Shown: in pieces, positions 1 to 10,703 of the stretch
How positions within the stretch are numbered: the first letter of the stretch is position 1
Layout: the number at the start of each line of letters is the position of its first letter
Assembly: GCF_030486405.1 (NCBI RefSeq)
Contig: NZ_CP129613.1
Location: forward strand, 62,001 to 126,000
Reading direction: 5' to 3'
Length of the DNA: 64,000 bases
From: Mycolicibacterium sp. HK-90
GTDB lineage: Bacteria; Actinomycetota; Actinomycetes; Mycobacteriales; Mycobacteriaceae
Notes under the pieces: model-generated
Database searches by the model: none
Told to the model about the DNA's origin: nothing
What the model saw: the letters and a program-made list of their open reading frames with translations, nothing else
Program-made: the position numbers and the translations under genes

Positions 1-299
1 CGACCTCGGCCCGGGTGTACGCAAGCATCATCTCCTCGCCCGACAGCTGGGTGGAGCTGGTGGCGACGGAGCGGCATCCTGGCGGCACCACCTCTCAGGT
101 GGATGTCGCCGCCGGTGTGTTGGATTCCAAGCATGGGCGCCTCGTTTCGATTCCGCGTCGGGTCAACGGGGAGCTCTACGGGAGCTTCCTGACCGGCACC
201 AGGGACAATCTTCAGCGCGCCCTCGACGGGTTGGTCGAGTTCCTGCCGTCAGGCTCGTGGTACGACAAGCCTGATTCGGATAGTTCCTACCTGCACTGA
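1..299 (+). CDS. espG1: EspG1, ESX-1 PE/PPE chaperone (C-terminal part only)
   Basis: This is the 3' end of a gene that starts before the window; the frame is open from base 3. The roughly 98 visible codons match the C-terminal part of EspG1 (Rv3866) as I remember it, ending in an Asp/Ser-rich tail. EspG proteins are cytosolic chaperones that bind the exposed tip of a cognate PE-PPE dimer, here probably PE35-PPE68 encoded downstream, and keep it soluble for the ESX-1 machine. It lies 14 bases upstream of espH in the same direction, as in M. tuberculosis. The position next to espH and eccA1 supports the name more than the short sequence alone. Confidence 0.85.
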   Translation, partial: TSARVYASIISSPDSWVELVATERHPGGTTSQVDVAAGVLDSKHGRLVSIPRRVNGELYGSFLTGTRDNLQRALDGLVEFLPSGSWYDKPDSDSSYLH

Positions 300-313
300 G
301 AAAGGCCGCAACG

Positions 314-859
314 GTGGGTGACTTTCCGCCACATGATCCGGACGACGACGATGACGACTATGACGGCCTCTCGGCGTTGGATTTCACGTACTCGGACGAC
401 GGTTCGGACAAAGCGGCCCTGGATGCGCTCGGGACTTACAACGACGTTGCGTTCTCCGGCGATCCGGGTGCAGACGACGGAGCAAGTCCGGACGAACGAT
501 CAGCGCCCGAGGAATCGAGCCTTGTCGTACCGTTGTTCACCGTCACCAATCCGCCGGAAACCGTCACGGTGACGGTGTTCATGGATGGCCGCGTGCGTGA
601 GATCGAGTTGGCGCCGAAAGCCATCAACCTGACCGAACGGGATCTCGCCGAAGAGATCCTGGTCATCGCGGATTTGGCCGCCAAACAGGCGAAGTCCGCC
701 CAGTACTCGTCCATGCTCGCGGGAATGCGCGAGCATGGGCACGACGACGCGGCGACCCGCGATTTCCTCACCCGTGACCTGGACTTGCTCACCCCGGAGC
801 AGGCTGACGATGCTCGAGCCCAGGTCTTTGCGACCCGCTATGGAGGCGATGATGGCTGA
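314..859 (+). CDS. espH: EspH, ESX-1 secretion-associated protein
   Basis: The product is a 181-residue protein with a GTG start. The first 60 residues are extremely acidic (an Asp run follows the opening MGDFPPHD), and the rest is a mixed helical and beta domain. Length and position match EspH (Rv3867, about 183 aa). Work in M. marinum suggests EspH acts in the cytosol as a chaperone for Esp substrates. The stop overlaps the eccA1 start by 8 bases, so the two are probably translationally coupled. No signal peptide or membrane segment is visible. Confidence 0.93.
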   Translation: MGDFPPHDPDDDDDDYDGLSALDFTYSDDGSDKAALDALGTYNDVAFSGDPGADDGASPDERSAPEESSLVVPLFTVTNPPETVTVTVFMDGRVREIELAPKAINLTERDLAEEILVIADLAAKQAKSAQYSSMLAGMREHGHDDAATRDFLTRDLDLLTPEQADDARAQVFATRYGGDDG

Positions 860-2576
860 CCACCTTGCTGGAATGTTCGGTAGCGCGGTCGGCATGCTGT
901 CTGGTTCGCCGGCCCGCTCGCTCGAAATATTCACCGAGATCACCACGTACGACGAGGCCGCGTGTGACGCGTGGGTCGGTCGTATCCGGTGCGGCGACAC
1001 CGATCGGGTGACCTTGTTTCGGGCTTGGTATTCACGCTCGAACTTCGGCCAGCTGGCGGGATCGGCCGAAATCTCGATGAACGGCGTCGGTGCGCGGGTG
1101 CCGATCGGCGGGATCTACGGCAAGGACATCTCCTACCCGATCAACTCGCCCCTGGCGATCACCATGGGTTTCGCCGTCCAGGAGGCGGCCGAGGGCAACT
1201 ATGCCGATGCGATGGAGGCCTTGGAGGACGCCCCCGCCGGCGGGTCCGACCATCTGGTGGCCTGGGTCAAGGCCGTGATCTACGGAGCCGCTCAACGTTG
1301 GACCGATGTGATCGAGCAGGTGCGCGGCGCGGATCGGTGGCCGGACAAGTTCCTGGCCGCGGCGGCCGGCGTGGCCCACGGGGTGGCGGCGGCCAATCTC
1401 GGGTTGTTCACCGAGGCCGACCGTCGGCTCACCGAGGCCAACGACACCCCGGCCGGTCAGGCATGTGCACCGGCGATTGCCTGGTACCTGGCGATGGCCC
1501 GGCGGTACCAGGGCAACGAGGAGTCCGCCCAGGTGCTGCTGGAATGGCTCCAAGCTAACTTCCCTGAGCCCAAAGTCACTGCGGCGCTGCGTGATCCGGC
1601 GTATCGGCTGGAGACAACCACGGCCGAGAAGATCGCGTCGCGCACCGATCCGTGGGATCCCTCCAGCGTGGTGGCCGACACGTCGGGGCGGGACAAGCTG
1701 CTGGCCGAGGCACAGGCCGAGCTAGACCGGCAGATCGGGCTCAGCCGGGTCAAGGAGCAGATCGAGGCTTACCGGGCGGCCACCCAGATGGCCCGGATCC
1801 GTGCCGCCCGCGGCATGAAGGTGGCCCAGACCTCCAAGCACATGATCTTCGCCGGCCCACCCGGTACCGGCAAGACGACGATCGCACGTGTGGTCGCAAA
1901 CATCCTGGCCGGCCTCGGTGTGATCGCCGAACCCAAGCTGATCGAGACCTCGCGTAAGGACTTCGTCGCCGAGTACGAGGGACAGTCCGCCGTCAAGACC
2001 GCCAAGACGATCGACCGGGCACTCGGCGGGGTGCTGTTCATCGACGAGGCCTACACGCTGGTGCAGGAGCGCGACGGCCGCGCCGACCCGTTCGGTACCG
2101 AGGCGTTGGATACCCTGCTGGCCCGGATGGAGAACGACCGCGACCGGTTGGTGGTCATCATCGCCGGCTACAGCAACGACATCGACCGCTTGCTGGAGAC
2201 AAACGACGGTTTGCGTTCGCGTTTCGCAACCCGAATCGAGTTCGACTCGTACTCGCCCGACGACATCGTCGACATCACCAAAGTCATTGCCAAAGCCAAT
2301 GACTCGCAGCTCGACGAGGAAGCGGCCAAGCGGGTGCACGAGGCGGCGATGCTGTTGAGCCAGCGCACCCTGAACGGCAAACCGGCACTCGACATCGCCG
2401 GTAACGGTCGCTACGCGCGGCAGCTGGTGGAGGCCGGCGAGCAGAACCGCGACATGCGGTTGGCCCGGTCGATGGACTTCGAGAATCTGGGTGTCGAGCA
2501 GCTCAGTGAGGTCAACGGGGATGACATGGCGGCGGCGATCGCGGCGGTTCACAGCCGCCTGAACATCGGCGAATAG
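852..2576 (+). CDS. eccA1: EccA1, ESX-1 CbxX/CfqX-type AAA+ ATPase
   Basis: The protein has 574 residues against 573 in M. tuberculosis. The N-terminal half (to about residue 280) is a TPR-like helical domain and the C-terminal half is an AAA+ ATPase. Walker A is GPPGTGKTT at residues 335-343, and Walker B is VLFIDE at 394-399. The reading frame is open further upstream, but the start at 852 (MADHL) gives the family N-terminus and overlaps espH by 8 bases. EccA1 is a cytosolic ATPase thought to act on secretion substrates or chaperones before export. It is followed two bases later by eccB1. Confidence 0.97.
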   Translation: MADHLAGMFGSAVGMLSGSPARSLEIFTEITTYDEAACDAWVGRIRCGDTDRVTLFRAWYSRSNFGQLAGSAEISMNGVGARVPIGGIYGKDISYPINSPLAITMGFAVQEAAEGNYADAMEALEDAPAGGSDHLVAWVKAVIYGAAQRWTDVIEQVRGADRWPDKFLAAAAGVAHGVAAANLGLFTEADRRLTEANDTPAGQACAPAIAWYLAMARRYQGNEESAQVLLEWLQANFPEPKVTAALRDPAYRLETTTAEKIASRTDPWDPSSVVADTSGRDKLLAEAQAELDRQIGLSRVKEQIEAYRAATQMARIRAARGMKVAQTSKHMIFAGPPGTGKTTIARVVANILAGLGVIAEPKLIETSRKDFVAEYEGQSAVKTAKTIDRALGGVLFIDEAYTLVQERDGRADPFGTEALDTLLARMENDRDRLVVIIAGYSNDIDRLLETNDGLRSRFATRIEFDSYSPDDIVDITKVIAKANDSQLDEEAAKRVHEAAMLLSQRTLNGKPALDIAGNGRYARQLVEAGEQNRDMRLARSMDFENLGVEQLSEVNGDDMAAAIAAVHSRLNIGE

Positions 2577-2578
2577 GG

Positions 2579-4021
2579 ATGGCAGGCTTCCGGCTCACCA
2601 CGAAGGTCCAGGTCAGCGGCTGGCGTTTCCTGCTGCGCCGCGTCGAACACGCGATCGTGCGCCGGGACACCCGGATGTTCGACGACCCGTTGCAGTTCTA
2701 CAGCCGCGCGGTGTTCGCCGGGATCGTGATTTCGGTGGTGGTCTGCCTGGGCGCGGCCCTGATGGCGTACTTCAAGCCGTTGGGCAAGCAGGGCAGCGAC
2801 CAGTTGCTGGTTGACCGCACCACCAATCAGCTCTACGTGATGTTGCCTGGTACCAATTTGTTGCGCCCGGTGTACAACCTGACCTCGGCCCGGCTGGTTC
2901 TAGGCAGCTCCGGCAACCCGGCCGCGGTGAAATCCGAGGAGCTGAATCGGCTCCCCAAGGGGCAGCCGATCGGGATTCCGGGTGCGCCGTATGCGACGCC
3001 GACGGGTGCGCCCGCATCGCGGTGGGCGCTGTGTGACACCGTCGCCAAGGCTGACAGCTCAGCGCCCAAGGTCGAACAGGCCGTCTTGATCCGTTCGCTC
3101 GCAACGAATCTGGGCGTCGGCCCGATGCAAGCGAACCAGGGCATGCTGGTGTCTTTCGAAGGCGCCAACTGGCTGGTCACCGCGGAAGGACGGCACAGCA
3201 TCGACCTCGCCGACAGGGCGGTGACCTCGGCGGTCGGTATCCCGGTCACCGCGAAGGCCACGCCGATATCTGAGGGACTGTTCAATGCCCTGGCCAATGT
3301 GGGTCCGTGGCAGCTCCCGGCAATCCCGGCCGCCGGCGCGCCGAATACCGTTGGGCTGCCAGAAAATCTGGTGATCGGGTCGGTGTTCCGGACCGCAACC
3401 GAATCCGATCCGCAGCATTACGTGGTCTTGCCGGACGGGGTCGCCCGCGTCAACGCCCCGACCGCAGCGGCGTTGCGCGCCACCAACTCCTACGGCCTGC
3501 TACAGCCTCCGTCGGTCGAGGCCAGCATAGTCGCCAAGATCGCCGAGCAGGTGTACGTTTCGCCGCTCCCGGACGAACCGTTGGAGGTACTGCTGCGGCA
3601 GGACTCGCCGGTGTTGTGTTGGGCGTGGCAGCGCGAACCGGGCGACCAGGCGCCGAAGACCACCGTCATCGCAGGCCGTCGGCTGCCGATTCCGCCGTCC
3701 GCGGTCGGCACCGGTATCGACCAGATCGGCGGTGACGCAACGGTGTACATCGAAGGCGGCCAGTTTGTACGGCTGCAGTCGCCGGATCCGCGGGTGGGCG
3801 AGAGTCTGTACTACATCGACCCACAAGGCGTTCGCTACGGCGTCGCCAACGACGATGCCGCCAAGAATCTGGGCTTGTCCGGTCCGGTGAACGCACCGTG
3901 GCAGGTCGTCGGGCTGCTGGTGGAGGGCCCGGTGCTGTCGAAGGAAGCCGCGCTGTTGGAGCACGACACGCTGCCCGCCGACCCGAACCCACGCAAAGTC
4001 GAAGGCACACAAGGCTCATGA
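2579..4021 (+). CDS. eccB1: EccB1, ESX-1 membrane channel component
   Basis: The product is 480 residues, the same length as Rv3869. A short cytosolic N-terminus of about 40 residues precedes one transmembrane helix (about 43-64, rich in Val/Ile/Ala/Gly), then a large periplasmic domain. EccB forms part of the inner-membrane ESX core complex with EccC, EccD and EccE, and its periplasmic domain surrounds the pore. The ATG is two bases after the eccA1 stop, and its stop overlaps the eccCa1 start in an ATGA junction, indicating one translationally coupled operon. Confidence 0.97.
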   Translation: MAGFRLTTKVQVSGWRFLLRRVEHAIVRRDTRMFDDPLQFYSRAVFAGIVISVVVCLGAALMAYFKPLGKQGSDQLLVDRTTNQLYVMLPGTNLLRPVYNLTSARLVLGSSGNPAAVKSEELNRLPKGQPIGIPGAPYATPTGAPASRWALCDTVAKADSSAPKVEQAVLIRSLATNLGVGPMQANQGMLVSFEGANWLVTAEGRHSIDLADRAVTSAVGIPVTAKATPISEGLFNALANVGPWQLPAIPAAGAPNTVGLPENLVIGSVFRTATESDPQHYVVLPDGVARVNAPTAAALRATNSYGLLQPPSVEASIVAKIAEQVYVSPLPDEPLEVLLRQDSPVLCWAWQREPGDQAPKTTVIAGRRLPIPPSAVGTGIDQIGGDATVYIEGGQFVRLQSPDPRVGESLYYIDPQGVRYGVANDDAAKNLGLSGPVNAPWQVVGLLVEGPVLSKEAALLEHDTLPADPNPRKVEGTQGS

Positions 4022-6246
4022 CAACCAGAAAGTTCACCCCCACGATAAAGCGGGGCCCGCGGCTGACACCGGGCGAGATCAATGTTGCCCCACCGGATGA
4101 CCTCGGGATAGAGATCCCGCCGTCGGGCATGCAGAAGGCCATGCCCTGGGTCATGGGCGGCTGCATGCTCGGCATGATCGCGATCATGATCTTCACCGGG
4201 GTTCGCCAGCTGTCGCCGTACATGCTGATGATGCCGCTGATGATGATCATGGGCACGGTCGGATTCATGAGTAGCGGTGGCGGCGGCGGTAAGAAGGTCC
4301 CCGAGATCAACGCCGATCGCAAGGAGTATCTGCGGTACCTGGCCGGGCTGCGGACCCGCGTGACGTCATCGGCGTCGGCTCAGGTGGCGTTCTTCGGCTA
4401 CCACGCACCGCATCCCGACGATCTGCTGTCGATCATCGGCACCCACCGGCAGTGGTCGCGCCAGGCCAACTCGGACTTCTATGCCGCCACCCGTATCGGC
4501 ATCGGCGCCGAGATCGCGGTGGACCGGTTGCTCAAACCGAATACCAGCGGCGATCTGGCGGGACCAGACGGTGCGCCGCAGCCTCACCTTGAGCCGGTCA
4601 GCCATATGTGGGTGACGAAGTTCCTGCGCACCCACGGCCTGATCCACGATTGCCCGAAACTTGTCCAACTGCGGACATTTCCAACCATCGCCGTGGGCGG
4701 CGACCTCGACGGCGCCTCGGCGCTGCTGACCGCGATGATCTGCCACCTTGCCGTGTTCCATCCGCCAGACCTGCTGCAGATCCGGGTGCTCACCGACAAC
4801 CCGGAGGATCCGAAATGGTCATGGCTGAAGTGGTTGCCGCATGTGCAGCACCAGACCGATACCGATGCTGCCGGGCCGACCCGTCTCGTCTACACGCGTC
4901 CCGACGGCCTGAGCGATCTGACCGCGCGCGGTCCGCACAGCGCTGACGCCGCACCTGGCGGCCCGTATGTCATCGTGGTCGACCTCACCGGCGGCAAGGC
5001 CGGCTTCCCGGTCGACGGTCGGGCCGGGGTCACGGTACTCACTCTGGGAAATCACCGCGGCTCGGCATACCGGTTGCGCGTCGATTCCGACGGGACGGCC
5101 GACGACAAGCTGCCGAACCAGAACTACCGCGAGGTGACGCGAGTGGCTGACCGGATGACGCCGGCGCAGGCCGGCCGGATCGCCCGGAAACTCGCGGGTT
5201 GGTCGATCACCGGCACGATCATCGACAAGAACGTCCGGGTCCAGAAGAAGGTGTCCACCGAGTGGCACCACCTGGTCGGTGCCAAGTCGGTCGAGGAGAT
5301 CGTCCCGGGACGGTGGCGGATGTTCGCTGATACAGACCGGGACCGGCTCAGGATCCCGTTCGGGCACGAGCTCAAGTCGGGTGAGATCAGCTACCTCGAC
5401 ATCAAGGAAGGCGCCGAGTTCGGTGCCGGCCCGCACGGCATGCTCATCGGTACCACCGGCTCGGGTAAGTCGGAGTTCCTCCGGACCCTGATCTTGTCTC
5501 TGGTGGCCAGCCACCACCCGGACCAGATCAACCTTCTGCTCACCGACTTCAAGGGCGGTTCGACCTTCCTGGGTATGGAGAAGCTGCCCCATACCGCGGC
5601 TGTCGTCACCAACATGGAAGAGGAAGCCGAACTGGTTGGCCGTATGGGCGAGGTGCTCACCGGTGAACTCGACCGGCGCCAGTCGATCCTGCGTCAGGCC
5701 GGCATGCAGGTGGGTGCCGCCGGCGCCCTGTCCGGCGTGGCCGAGTACGAGAAGCACCGTGAGCGTGGTGCGGACCTTCCGCCGTTGCCGACGCTGTTCG
5801 TGGTGGTCGACGAGTTCGCCGAGTTGCTGCAGAGTCACCCGGACTTCATCCAGTTGTTCGACCGGATCTGCCGTGTGGGCCGCTCACTGCGTGTGCATTT
5901 GCTGCTGGCGACCCAGTCACTGAATACCGGCGGTGCGCGGATCGACAAACTTGAGCCCAACCTGACATACCGAATTGCGTTGCGTACCACCAGTTCAGCC
6001 GAATCCAAGGCGGTGATCGGCACGCCCGAGGCGCAGTACATCACCAACAAGGAGAGCGGCGTGGGCTTCCTGCGTGTGGGTATGGAGGATCCGGTCAAAT
6101 TCCGTGCCGTGTACACCGGCAACAACTACGTTCCCACGGACCTGGCGTCAGAGGGCGGTGAAGCCAAGCCGCGGACGCAACGCCAGGCGCGGCTGCGGAT
6201 CCACCAGTTCACCACGACGCCGATCTTCGATACGGCGGTGAATTGA
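4018..6246 (+). CDS. eccCa1: EccCa1, ESX-1 FtsK/SpoIIIE-type ATPase, membrane half
   Basis: The protein has 742 residues (747 in M. tuberculosis). Two transmembrane helices lie near residues 42-85 (Met/Ile-rich), followed by the DUF/stalk region and one FtsK-type ATPase domain with Walker A GTTGSGKS at 478-485 and a Walker B acidic pair near residue 600. It docks with EccCb1 to make the split ESX-1 motor that drives export. The frame is open upstream, but 4018 gives an ATGA overlap with eccB1 and the family N-terminus MTTRKFTP. Confidence 0.97.
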   Translation: MTTRKFTPTIKRGPRLTPGEINVAPPDDLGIEIPPSGMQKAMPWVMGGCMLGMIAIMIFTGVRQLSPYMLMMPLMMIMGTVGFMSSGGGGGKKVPEINADRKEYLRYLAGLRTRVTSSASAQVAFFGYHAPHPDDLLSIIGTHRQWSRQANSDFYAATRIGIGAEIAVDRLLKPNTSGDLAGPDGAPQPHLEPVSHMWVTKFLRTHGLIHDCPKLVQLRTFPTIAVGGDLDGASALLTAMICHLAVFHPPDLLQIRVLTDNPEDPKWSWLKWLPHVQHQTDTDAAGPTRLVYTRPDGLSDLTARGPHSADAAPGGPYVIVVDLTGGKAGFPVDGRAGVTVLTLGNHRGSAYRLRVDSDGTADDKLPNQNYREVTRVADRMTPAQAGRIARKLAGWSITGTIIDKNVRVQKKVSTEWHHLVGAKSVEEIVPGRWRMFADTDRDRLRIPFGHELKSGEISYLDIKEGAEFGAGPHGMLIGTTGSGKSEFLRTLILSLVASHHPDQINLLLTDFKGGSTFLGMEKLPHTAAVVTNMEEEAELVGRMGEVLTGELDRRQSILRQAGMQVGAAGALSGVAEYEKHRERGADLPPLPTLFVVVDEFAELLQSHPDFIQLFDRICRVGRSLRVHLLLATQSLNTGGARIDKLEPNLTYRIALRTTSSAESKAVIGTPEAQYITNKESGVGFLRVGMEDPVKFRAVYTGNNYVPTDLASEGGEAKPRTQRQARLRIHQFTTTPIFDTAVN

Positions 6247-8018
6247 TGTCCACAGACGCTGAACCCAGGGTGTTGCGTGAGGTCGTCCTCGGCCAGCTGG
6301 GTACCGGCGAGAGCCGCGCGTACAAGATGTGGCTGCCGCCGCTGACCGATCCGACGCCCGTCAATGAGCTGGTCGACCGTGACTATCAGCGCCAGCCGTT
6401 GCGGTTTGCGCTGGGAGTCATGGACGAGCCGCGCCGCCATCGCCAGGAAGTCTGGGGTGTCGACGTGTCCGCGGCGGGCGGCAACCTCGCCATCGGTGGT
6501 GCACCGCAGACCGGCAAGTCGACCTTCCTGCAGACCCTGATGTTGTCGGCTGCGGCCACCCACACACCGCGGCAGGTGCAGTTCTACTGCATCGACCTCG
6601 GCGGTGGTGGCTTGATGTACATGGAGGGGCTGCCGCATGTTGGCGGCGTGGCCACCCGTGCCGAACCGGACCGGGTCAACCGGGTGGTGGCCGAGGTCAA
6701 AGCCGTGCTGAGGGCCCGAGAGCAGGTGTTCAAGCAATATCGCGTGGGCTCCATCGCGGCTTACCGTGAGATGCGGGAGGATCCCAACAATCCGGCGTAT
6801 CAGGATCCGTTCGGTGACGTGTTTCTGGTGATCGATGGCTGGCCGGCGTTCGTCGCCGAGTTCCCCGATCTTGAAGCAACGGTGCAGGATCTAGCCGGTC
6901 AGGGGTTGGCGTTCGGAGTGCACGTCATCGTCGCTACGGCGCGATGGACCGAGCTCAAGTCACGCGTCCGTGATTATCTGGGCACGAAGGTGGAGTTCCG
7001 CCTCGGTGATGTCAACGAGACCCAGATCGACCGGATCACCCGCGAGATCCCCTCGAACCGGCCGGGTCGGGCTATCTCCCTGGAGAAGCACCACCTGATG
7101 ATGGGGGTGCCGCGGCTTGATGGCGTCCACAGCGCCGACAACATCGTCGCGGCCATCTCGGCCGCCGTACAGGAGGTGGCCGCGCGCCACACCGACCAGG
7201 CACCGCAGGTGCGAGTGCTGCCGGAGCGGATCTACCTACATCAGCTCGATCCGAATCCGCCGGGACCCGATGCGGATTACCGGACCCGTTGGCAGGTGCC
7301 GCTGGGTGTGCGCGAGTCCGACCTCACCGTCGCCCACAACCAGATGTATACGACACCGCACCAGCTGATCTTCGGGGCCCCCAAGTCGGGCAAGACCACC
7401 ATCGCGCATGCGATAGCCAAGGCGATCTGCAGTCGCAACAGCCCCGAGCAGGTGCGGTTCATGTTGGCGGATTATCGATCGGGTCTACTCGATGCGGTAC
7501 CTGACTCCCATCTGCTGCTCGCCGGCGCGATCAACCGCAACAGCGCCTCGCTGGAAGAGTCCGTCAAGGCACTGGCCTTCAACCTGCAGAAGCGACTGCC
7601 GCCACCGGACCTGACCACTGCGCAATTGCGGGCCCGGTCCTGGTGGACCGGTCCTGACATCGTGCTGCTCGTTGATGACTGGCACATGATCGTCGCCGCA
7701 TCAGGCATGATGTCGCCGATGGCCCCGCTGGCCCCGCTGCTCCCGGCCGCCGCCGATATCGGTCTGCACATCATCGTGACGTGCCAGATGAGCCAGGCCC
7801 ACCGGGCCACGATGGACAAGTTCGTCGGAGCCGCCTACGGCGCCGGTTCACCCACGTTGTTCTTGTCGGGCGAGAAGAACGACTTCCCGTCGCGCGAGAT
7901 CATCGTCAAGAAAAGGCCGCCTGGCCAGGCATTCATGGTTTCACCTGAGGGTAAAGAAGTCATTCAGGCGTCGTATGTCGATCCACCTGAAGAAGAAGTG
8001 TTCGCAGCACCCCAATAG
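6246..8018 (+). CDS. eccCb1: EccCb1, ESX-1 FtsK/SpoIIIE-type ATPase, soluble half
   Basis: The product is 590 residues with two tandem ATPase domains and no membrane segment. Walker A of the first is GGAPQTGKS at 84-92, and the second is GAPKSGKTT near residue 380. EccCb1 binds the C-terminal signal of EsxB and carries the EsxAB pair to EccCa1. A TTG at 6243 is possible, but the ATG at 6246 shares one base with the eccCa1 stop and fits the family N-terminus (MSTDAEP). This is the last gene before a 158-base gap containing a hairpin. Confidence 0.97.
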   Translation: MSTDAEPRVLREVVLGQLGTGESRAYKMWLPPLTDPTPVNELVDRDYQRQPLRFALGVMDEPRRHRQEVWGVDVSAAGGNLAIGGAPQTGKSTFLQTLMLSAAATHTPRQVQFYCIDLGGGGLMYMEGLPHVGGVATRAEPDRVNRVVAEVKAVLRAREQVFKQYRVGSIAAYREMREDPNNPAYQDPFGDVFLVIDGWPAFVAEFPDLEATVQDLAGQGLAFGVHVIVATARWTELKSRVRDYLGTKVEFRLGDVNETQIDRITREIPSNRPGRAISLEKHHLMMGVPRLDGVHSADNIVAAISAAVQEVAARHTDQAPQVRVLPERIYLHQLDPNPPGPDADYRTRWQVPLGVRESDLTVAHNQMYTTPHQLIFGAPKSGKTTIAHAIAKAICSRNSPEQVRFMLADYRSGLLDAVPDSHLLLAGAINRNSASLEESVKALAFNLQKRLPPPDLTTAQLRARSWWTGPDIVLLVDDWHMIVAASGMMSPMAPLAPLLPAAADIGLHIIVTCQMSQAHRATMDKFVGAAYGAGSPTLFLSGEKNDFPSREIIVKKRPPGQAFMVSPEGKEVIQASYVDPPEEEVFAAPQ

Positions 8019-8051
8019 GGCAGTTAGTATTTATCCAACGCACTCAGCAAC

Positions 8052-8071
8052 GCTGGCGGCGGCCCGCCAGC
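8052..8071 (+). terminator. hairpin between eccCb1 and pe35
   Basis: A perfect 8-bp GC-rich stem (GCTGGCGG / CCGCCAGC) with a 4-base loop begins 33 bases after the eccCb1 stop. It lacks a U-tract, as is usual for mycobacterial terminator candidates. It could weaken transcription from the upstream machinery genes into pe35-ppe68-esxBA or serve as a processing site. Confidence 0.4.
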
Positions 8072-8176
8072 AAAGGGATCGGGGGACAGGTTCCTTGGCG
8101 ACTTGGCAAACTTCTGCCACGTCGCATTTGAGTGCTTGTCCCTGGTTATTTCCAACCGACACAGGGGAGCAAGCAA

Positions 8177-8470
8177 ATGCAACCGTTGATGCACAATCCG
8201 GCCGCCGAAGGTGTTGCGGCACAGGTGATCGCAAACGCCGCCCGTGGGCTGGCCGGCGGCACCACCGCCTCGGCAGCCGTCACCGCGCTGGTTCCAGCTG
8301 GGGCCGACGAGGTTTCGGCGATGGCTGCCATGGCCTTCGCCAGCGAAGGCGTCGAGGCATTGACGGTGAACACGTTCGCTCAAGAGGAGCTGGCTCGGGC
8401 GGGCGCGGCATACCTGGAGGCTTCGACTATGTACAACATGGTCGACGCGGCCAACGCCACGACTCTTTAG
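8177..8470 (+). CDS. pe35: PE35, PE-family ESX-1 substrate
   Basis: The product is a 97-residue helical-hairpin protein aligning with PE35 (Rv3872, 99 aa), including a segment LVPAGADEVSA conserved in PE proteins. The ESX export motif YxxxD is present at Y86-D90. The classical Pro-Glu near residues 8-9 is absent; the N-terminus reads MQPLMHNPAA. The start has a purine-rich site (AGGGGAGC) 5 bases upstream; an upstream in-frame start at 8132 would add a Pro/Gly stretch not found in the family. PE35 pairs with PPE68, encoded 35 bases downstream. Confidence 0.93.
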   Translation: MQPLMHNPAAEGVAAQVIANAARGLAGGTTASAAVTALVPAGADEVSAMAAMAFASEGVEALTVNTFAQEELARAGAAYLEASTMYNMVDAANATTL

Positions 8471-8505
8471 CCGACACGATCAGTCAGAGTTAGGGTCTCC
8501 CAGCA

Positions 8506-9828
8506 ATGGTCGCCGCGCCGCCCGTTCCGCCGACTTGGTTCGCGTTGCCGCCAGAGGTGAACACTGCCCGGTTGATGGTCGGTGCCGGTCCGGCACCGAT
8601 GCTCCAGGCGGCAGCAGGTTGGGAGGGTCTGGCGATCCTGCTGGAGACCCAGGCTGACGAACTGGCCGCGGCACTCAGCAACTTGACCACGGTCTGGAGC
8701 GGAACGGCCAGTGAACGTGCCGTCTCCGCGACGATGCCGATGATCATGTGGCTGCGGACGATGGTGATGCAGGCGCAGAAGCGCGCCTTGCAGGCCGGCG
8801 CCCAGGCGAGTTCGTACTCGTTGGCCCTGGCGACGACGCCGCCGATTCCGGAAATCGAGCAGAACCACGTCACGCACGGCGTCTTGGAGGCCACCAACTT
8901 TCTCGGCATCAACACCGTGCCGATCGGGTTGAACGAGATGGACTACTTCGTTCGGATGTGGAACCAGGCTGCTGGTGCCATGGAGGCGTATCACGCCGAA
9001 ACCACCGTCAATCTGCTGTTCGAGCCATTCGTGCCGATGAAGCCGATCGTCATTCCCGGGGTCGGCGAGACGGGTGTGGCGGCCGCTCTTGCGAGCACGG
9101 CACCGCGGGCCGCCGAGGCGCTGATGCGTAACGCCGTGATCGAGGGCGTCGGAGCCATGGCCACGATCGAATCGGTGAAGTTGGCGGCGGGCGGTGCCGC
9201 AGCCCAGGCCAGCATTCTCGAGCAGCGGGCGGCTTCCGCGGCGAGTCGGGGTGACGACGCGGCCCAACAGAAGCAGGATCCGACGCAGCAGAACGCCATG
9301 CAGCAGGGCATGCAGATGGTGATGCAGATGGGTTCGCAGGCTGGGCAGCTCGGTGGGCAGCTCGCGGGGCAGATCCCCCAGCAGATGCAGCAGTTCACGC
9401 AGCCGTTGCAGCAGGCCACCCAGATGGTGAGCCAGTTCAGCAGCATGGGAAGCAACCAGTCAAGCATGCAGGTCGGATTGATGGGTGCGACGCCGTTCTC
9501 GAATCACCCGCTGGCCGGAGGCGGCGGCCCGAGCTCGGGAGCTGGTCTGGTGCGTGCGATGTCGTTGCCTGGCGCCGGCGGATCTCCGCCGCGAACGGAG
9601 CTGTTGTCCTCGATGCTGGGCATCAGCGGGGACGCGAAGGCGGGCGCGATGCCAGGCGCGTCGGGCGCGACAGGCCCAGTAGCGCCCGTCGGCGGCAGTG
9701 GTGGTGGTACGCCGATGACCGCTGCCGGACGCGACAAGGGAAAAACCGAAGAAAAGACCAAGGACGCGCTCGTCGCACCGACGACGCTGACCTATGACCA
9801 AACTGCAAATGAAGACGACGACTGGTAA
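8506..9828 (+). CDS. ppe68: PPE68, PPE-family ESX-1 substrate
   Basis: The product is 440 residues (368 in M. tuberculosis). It has the PPE signature at P15-P16-E17, a WSG (WxG) turn near residue 65, and the conserved NHITxxVLxATNFFGINTxPI-type block around 125-145. The C-terminal half is Gln/Met/Gly-rich and ends in an acidic tail closing with DDDW. Ending in acidic residues plus Trp also occurs in M. tuberculosis PPE68. It forms a heterodimer with PE35 and interacts with the ESX-1 machine. The extra length relative to M. tuberculosis is in the low-complexity Gln-rich region (about 255-320). Confidence 0.95.
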   Translation: MVAAPPVPPTWFALPPEVNTARLMVGAGPAPMLQAAAGWEGLAILLETQADELAAALSNLTTVWSGTASERAVSATMPMIMWLRTMVMQAQKRALQAGAQASSYSLALATTPPIPEIEQNHVTHGVLEATNFLGINTVPIGLNEMDYFVRMWNQAAGAMEAYHAETTVNLLFEPFVPMKPIVIPGVGETGVAAALASTAPRAAEALMRNAVIEGVGAMATIESVKLAAGGAAAQASILEQRAASAASRGDDAAQQKQDPTQQNAMQQGMQMVMQMGSQAGQLGGQLAGQIPQQMQQFTQPLQQATQMVSQFSSMGSNQSSMQVGLMGATPFSNHPLAGGGGPSSGAGLVRAMSLPGAGGSPPRTELLSSMLGISGDAKAGAMPGASGATGPVAPVGGSGGGTPMTAAGRDKGKTEEKTKDALVAPTTLTYDQTANEDDDW

Positions 9829-9871
9829 ATCGTCGGCCAGCAACAGACTTTCCGGCCGAGGGGCTGGGAGA

Positions 9872-9891
9872 CTCACCAAAGACTTGGTGAG
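9872..9891 (+). promoter_or_regulatory. hairpin in the esxB leader
   Basis: A perfect 8-bp stem (CTCACCAA / TTGGTGAG) with an AGAC loop lies between the ppe68 stop and the esxB ribosome-binding site (AAGGGGA). It ends 28 bases before the esxB ATG. Its place suggests a 5' stabiliser or processing site that uncouples esxBA mRNA levels from upstream genes; this is inference. Confidence 0.4.
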
Positions 9892-9919
9892 GACACAGGG
9901 AAATTAAGGGGACTCCACC

Positions 9920-10228
9920 ATGCTGCCAGGTTTGAATGCAGATCCGGCCACACTCGCCAAAGAGGCGGACAACTTCCAGCGAATTGCGCAAGAGCTCAAC
10001 ACCGTGATGCACCACGTTGAGCAGATCGGTCACCAGCTGAAGGCCAACTTGAAGGGTTCGGCGGGCACGGCTGCTCAGAGCGCGTTGATCCGTTTCCATG
10101 AGGCCTCTACCAAGGTGAACACCGAGCTTGACGAGATCTCAGCAAACATCGGTGCCACCGGCACGGATTACGTGGGAACGGACGACGACCAGGCCTCGGC
10201 CCTGGGCTCCACTGTCCAGATGTGGTGA
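9920..10228 (+). CDS. esxB: EsxB (CFP-10), secreted ESX-1 substrate
   Basis: The product is a 102-residue WXG100-family helical hairpin that pairs with EsxA. The usual Trp-X-Gly turn is replaced by LKG (residues 44-46); from memory M. smegmatis EsxB also lacks this Trp. The export motif YxxxD is intact at Y84-D88. The C-terminal tail recognised by EccCb1 ends in hydrophobic residues (VQMW), different from the SSQMGF end in M. tuberculosis. The ATG follows a good purine-rich site. It is co-transcribed with esxA 57 bases downstream. Confidence 0.96.
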   Translation: MLPGLNADPATLAKEADNFQRIAQELNTVMHHVEQIGHQLKANLKGSAGTAAQSALIRFHEASTKVNTELDEISANIGATGTDYVGTDDDQASALGSTVQMW

Positions 10229-10285
10229 CATCAACCTCAGACCAACTTCTTTTCAATCGACGACTATCAACCAAGGAGAGCTCAC

Positions 10286-10579
10286 ATGAGTGACGGTTCA
10301 ATCGATTACAACTTCAGCGGCATTGCGGCGGACGCCGGGGATCTCGCTGGTGCTTCAAGCCAGATGAATGGCTTGCTCGACGAGGGTAAAGGGTCCATGA
10401 CCACCCTGCAGAGTATGTGGGGCGGTGAAGGTCAGTCAGCCTGGCTGGCACTGCAGACTCGTTGGGACAACAACGCGGCCGAGCTGAATGCCGCTCTTAC
10501 GGACCTCGGGCGCGCCATCGAAGAGGCCGGCGCGCAGATGGCGTCCACCGAGGCGAGCGTGACCTCTAGGTTCGGTTAA
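10286..10579 (+). CDS. esxA: EsxA (ESAT-6), secreted ESX-1 substrate
   Basis: The product is a 97-residue WXG100 protein with the canonical WGG turn at residues 45-47 between two amphipathic helices. It is exported as a 1:1 heterodimer with EsxB and is associated with membrane disruption in pathogens and with conjugation phenotypes in M. smegmatis. The start is preceded by AAGGAGAG at good spacing. A strong hairpin lies 20 bases after the stop, so esxBA may form its own transcript unit. Confidence 0.97.
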   Translation: MSDGSIDYNFSGIAADAGDLAGASSQMNGLLDEGKGSMTTLQSMWGGEGQSAWLALQTRWDNNAAELNAALTDLGRAIEEAGAQMASTEASVTSRFG

Positions 10580-10598
10580 TTGGACCCGTCAACGCAGT

Positions 10599-10649
10599 GT
10601 GGTGGGCGGGATATCGGATCATCTGGTGATCGTCGAACCCGCCCACCAC
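10599..10649 (+). terminator. long hairpin after esxA
   Basis: A perfect 12-bp stem (GTGGTGGGCGGG at 10599-10610 with its complement at 10638-10649) encloses a second small stem (GATCA 10617-10621 / TGATC 10627-10631). It sits between esxA and espI. No U-tract follows, so it may be a partial terminator or an mRNA 3' stabiliser favouring esxBA over espI. Confidence 0.6.
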
Positions 10650-10703
10650 TTGTGCTTGGGTGTAAAGATCTAATCATCTGTTTTAACTATCTGAGGGGTC
10701 CCC

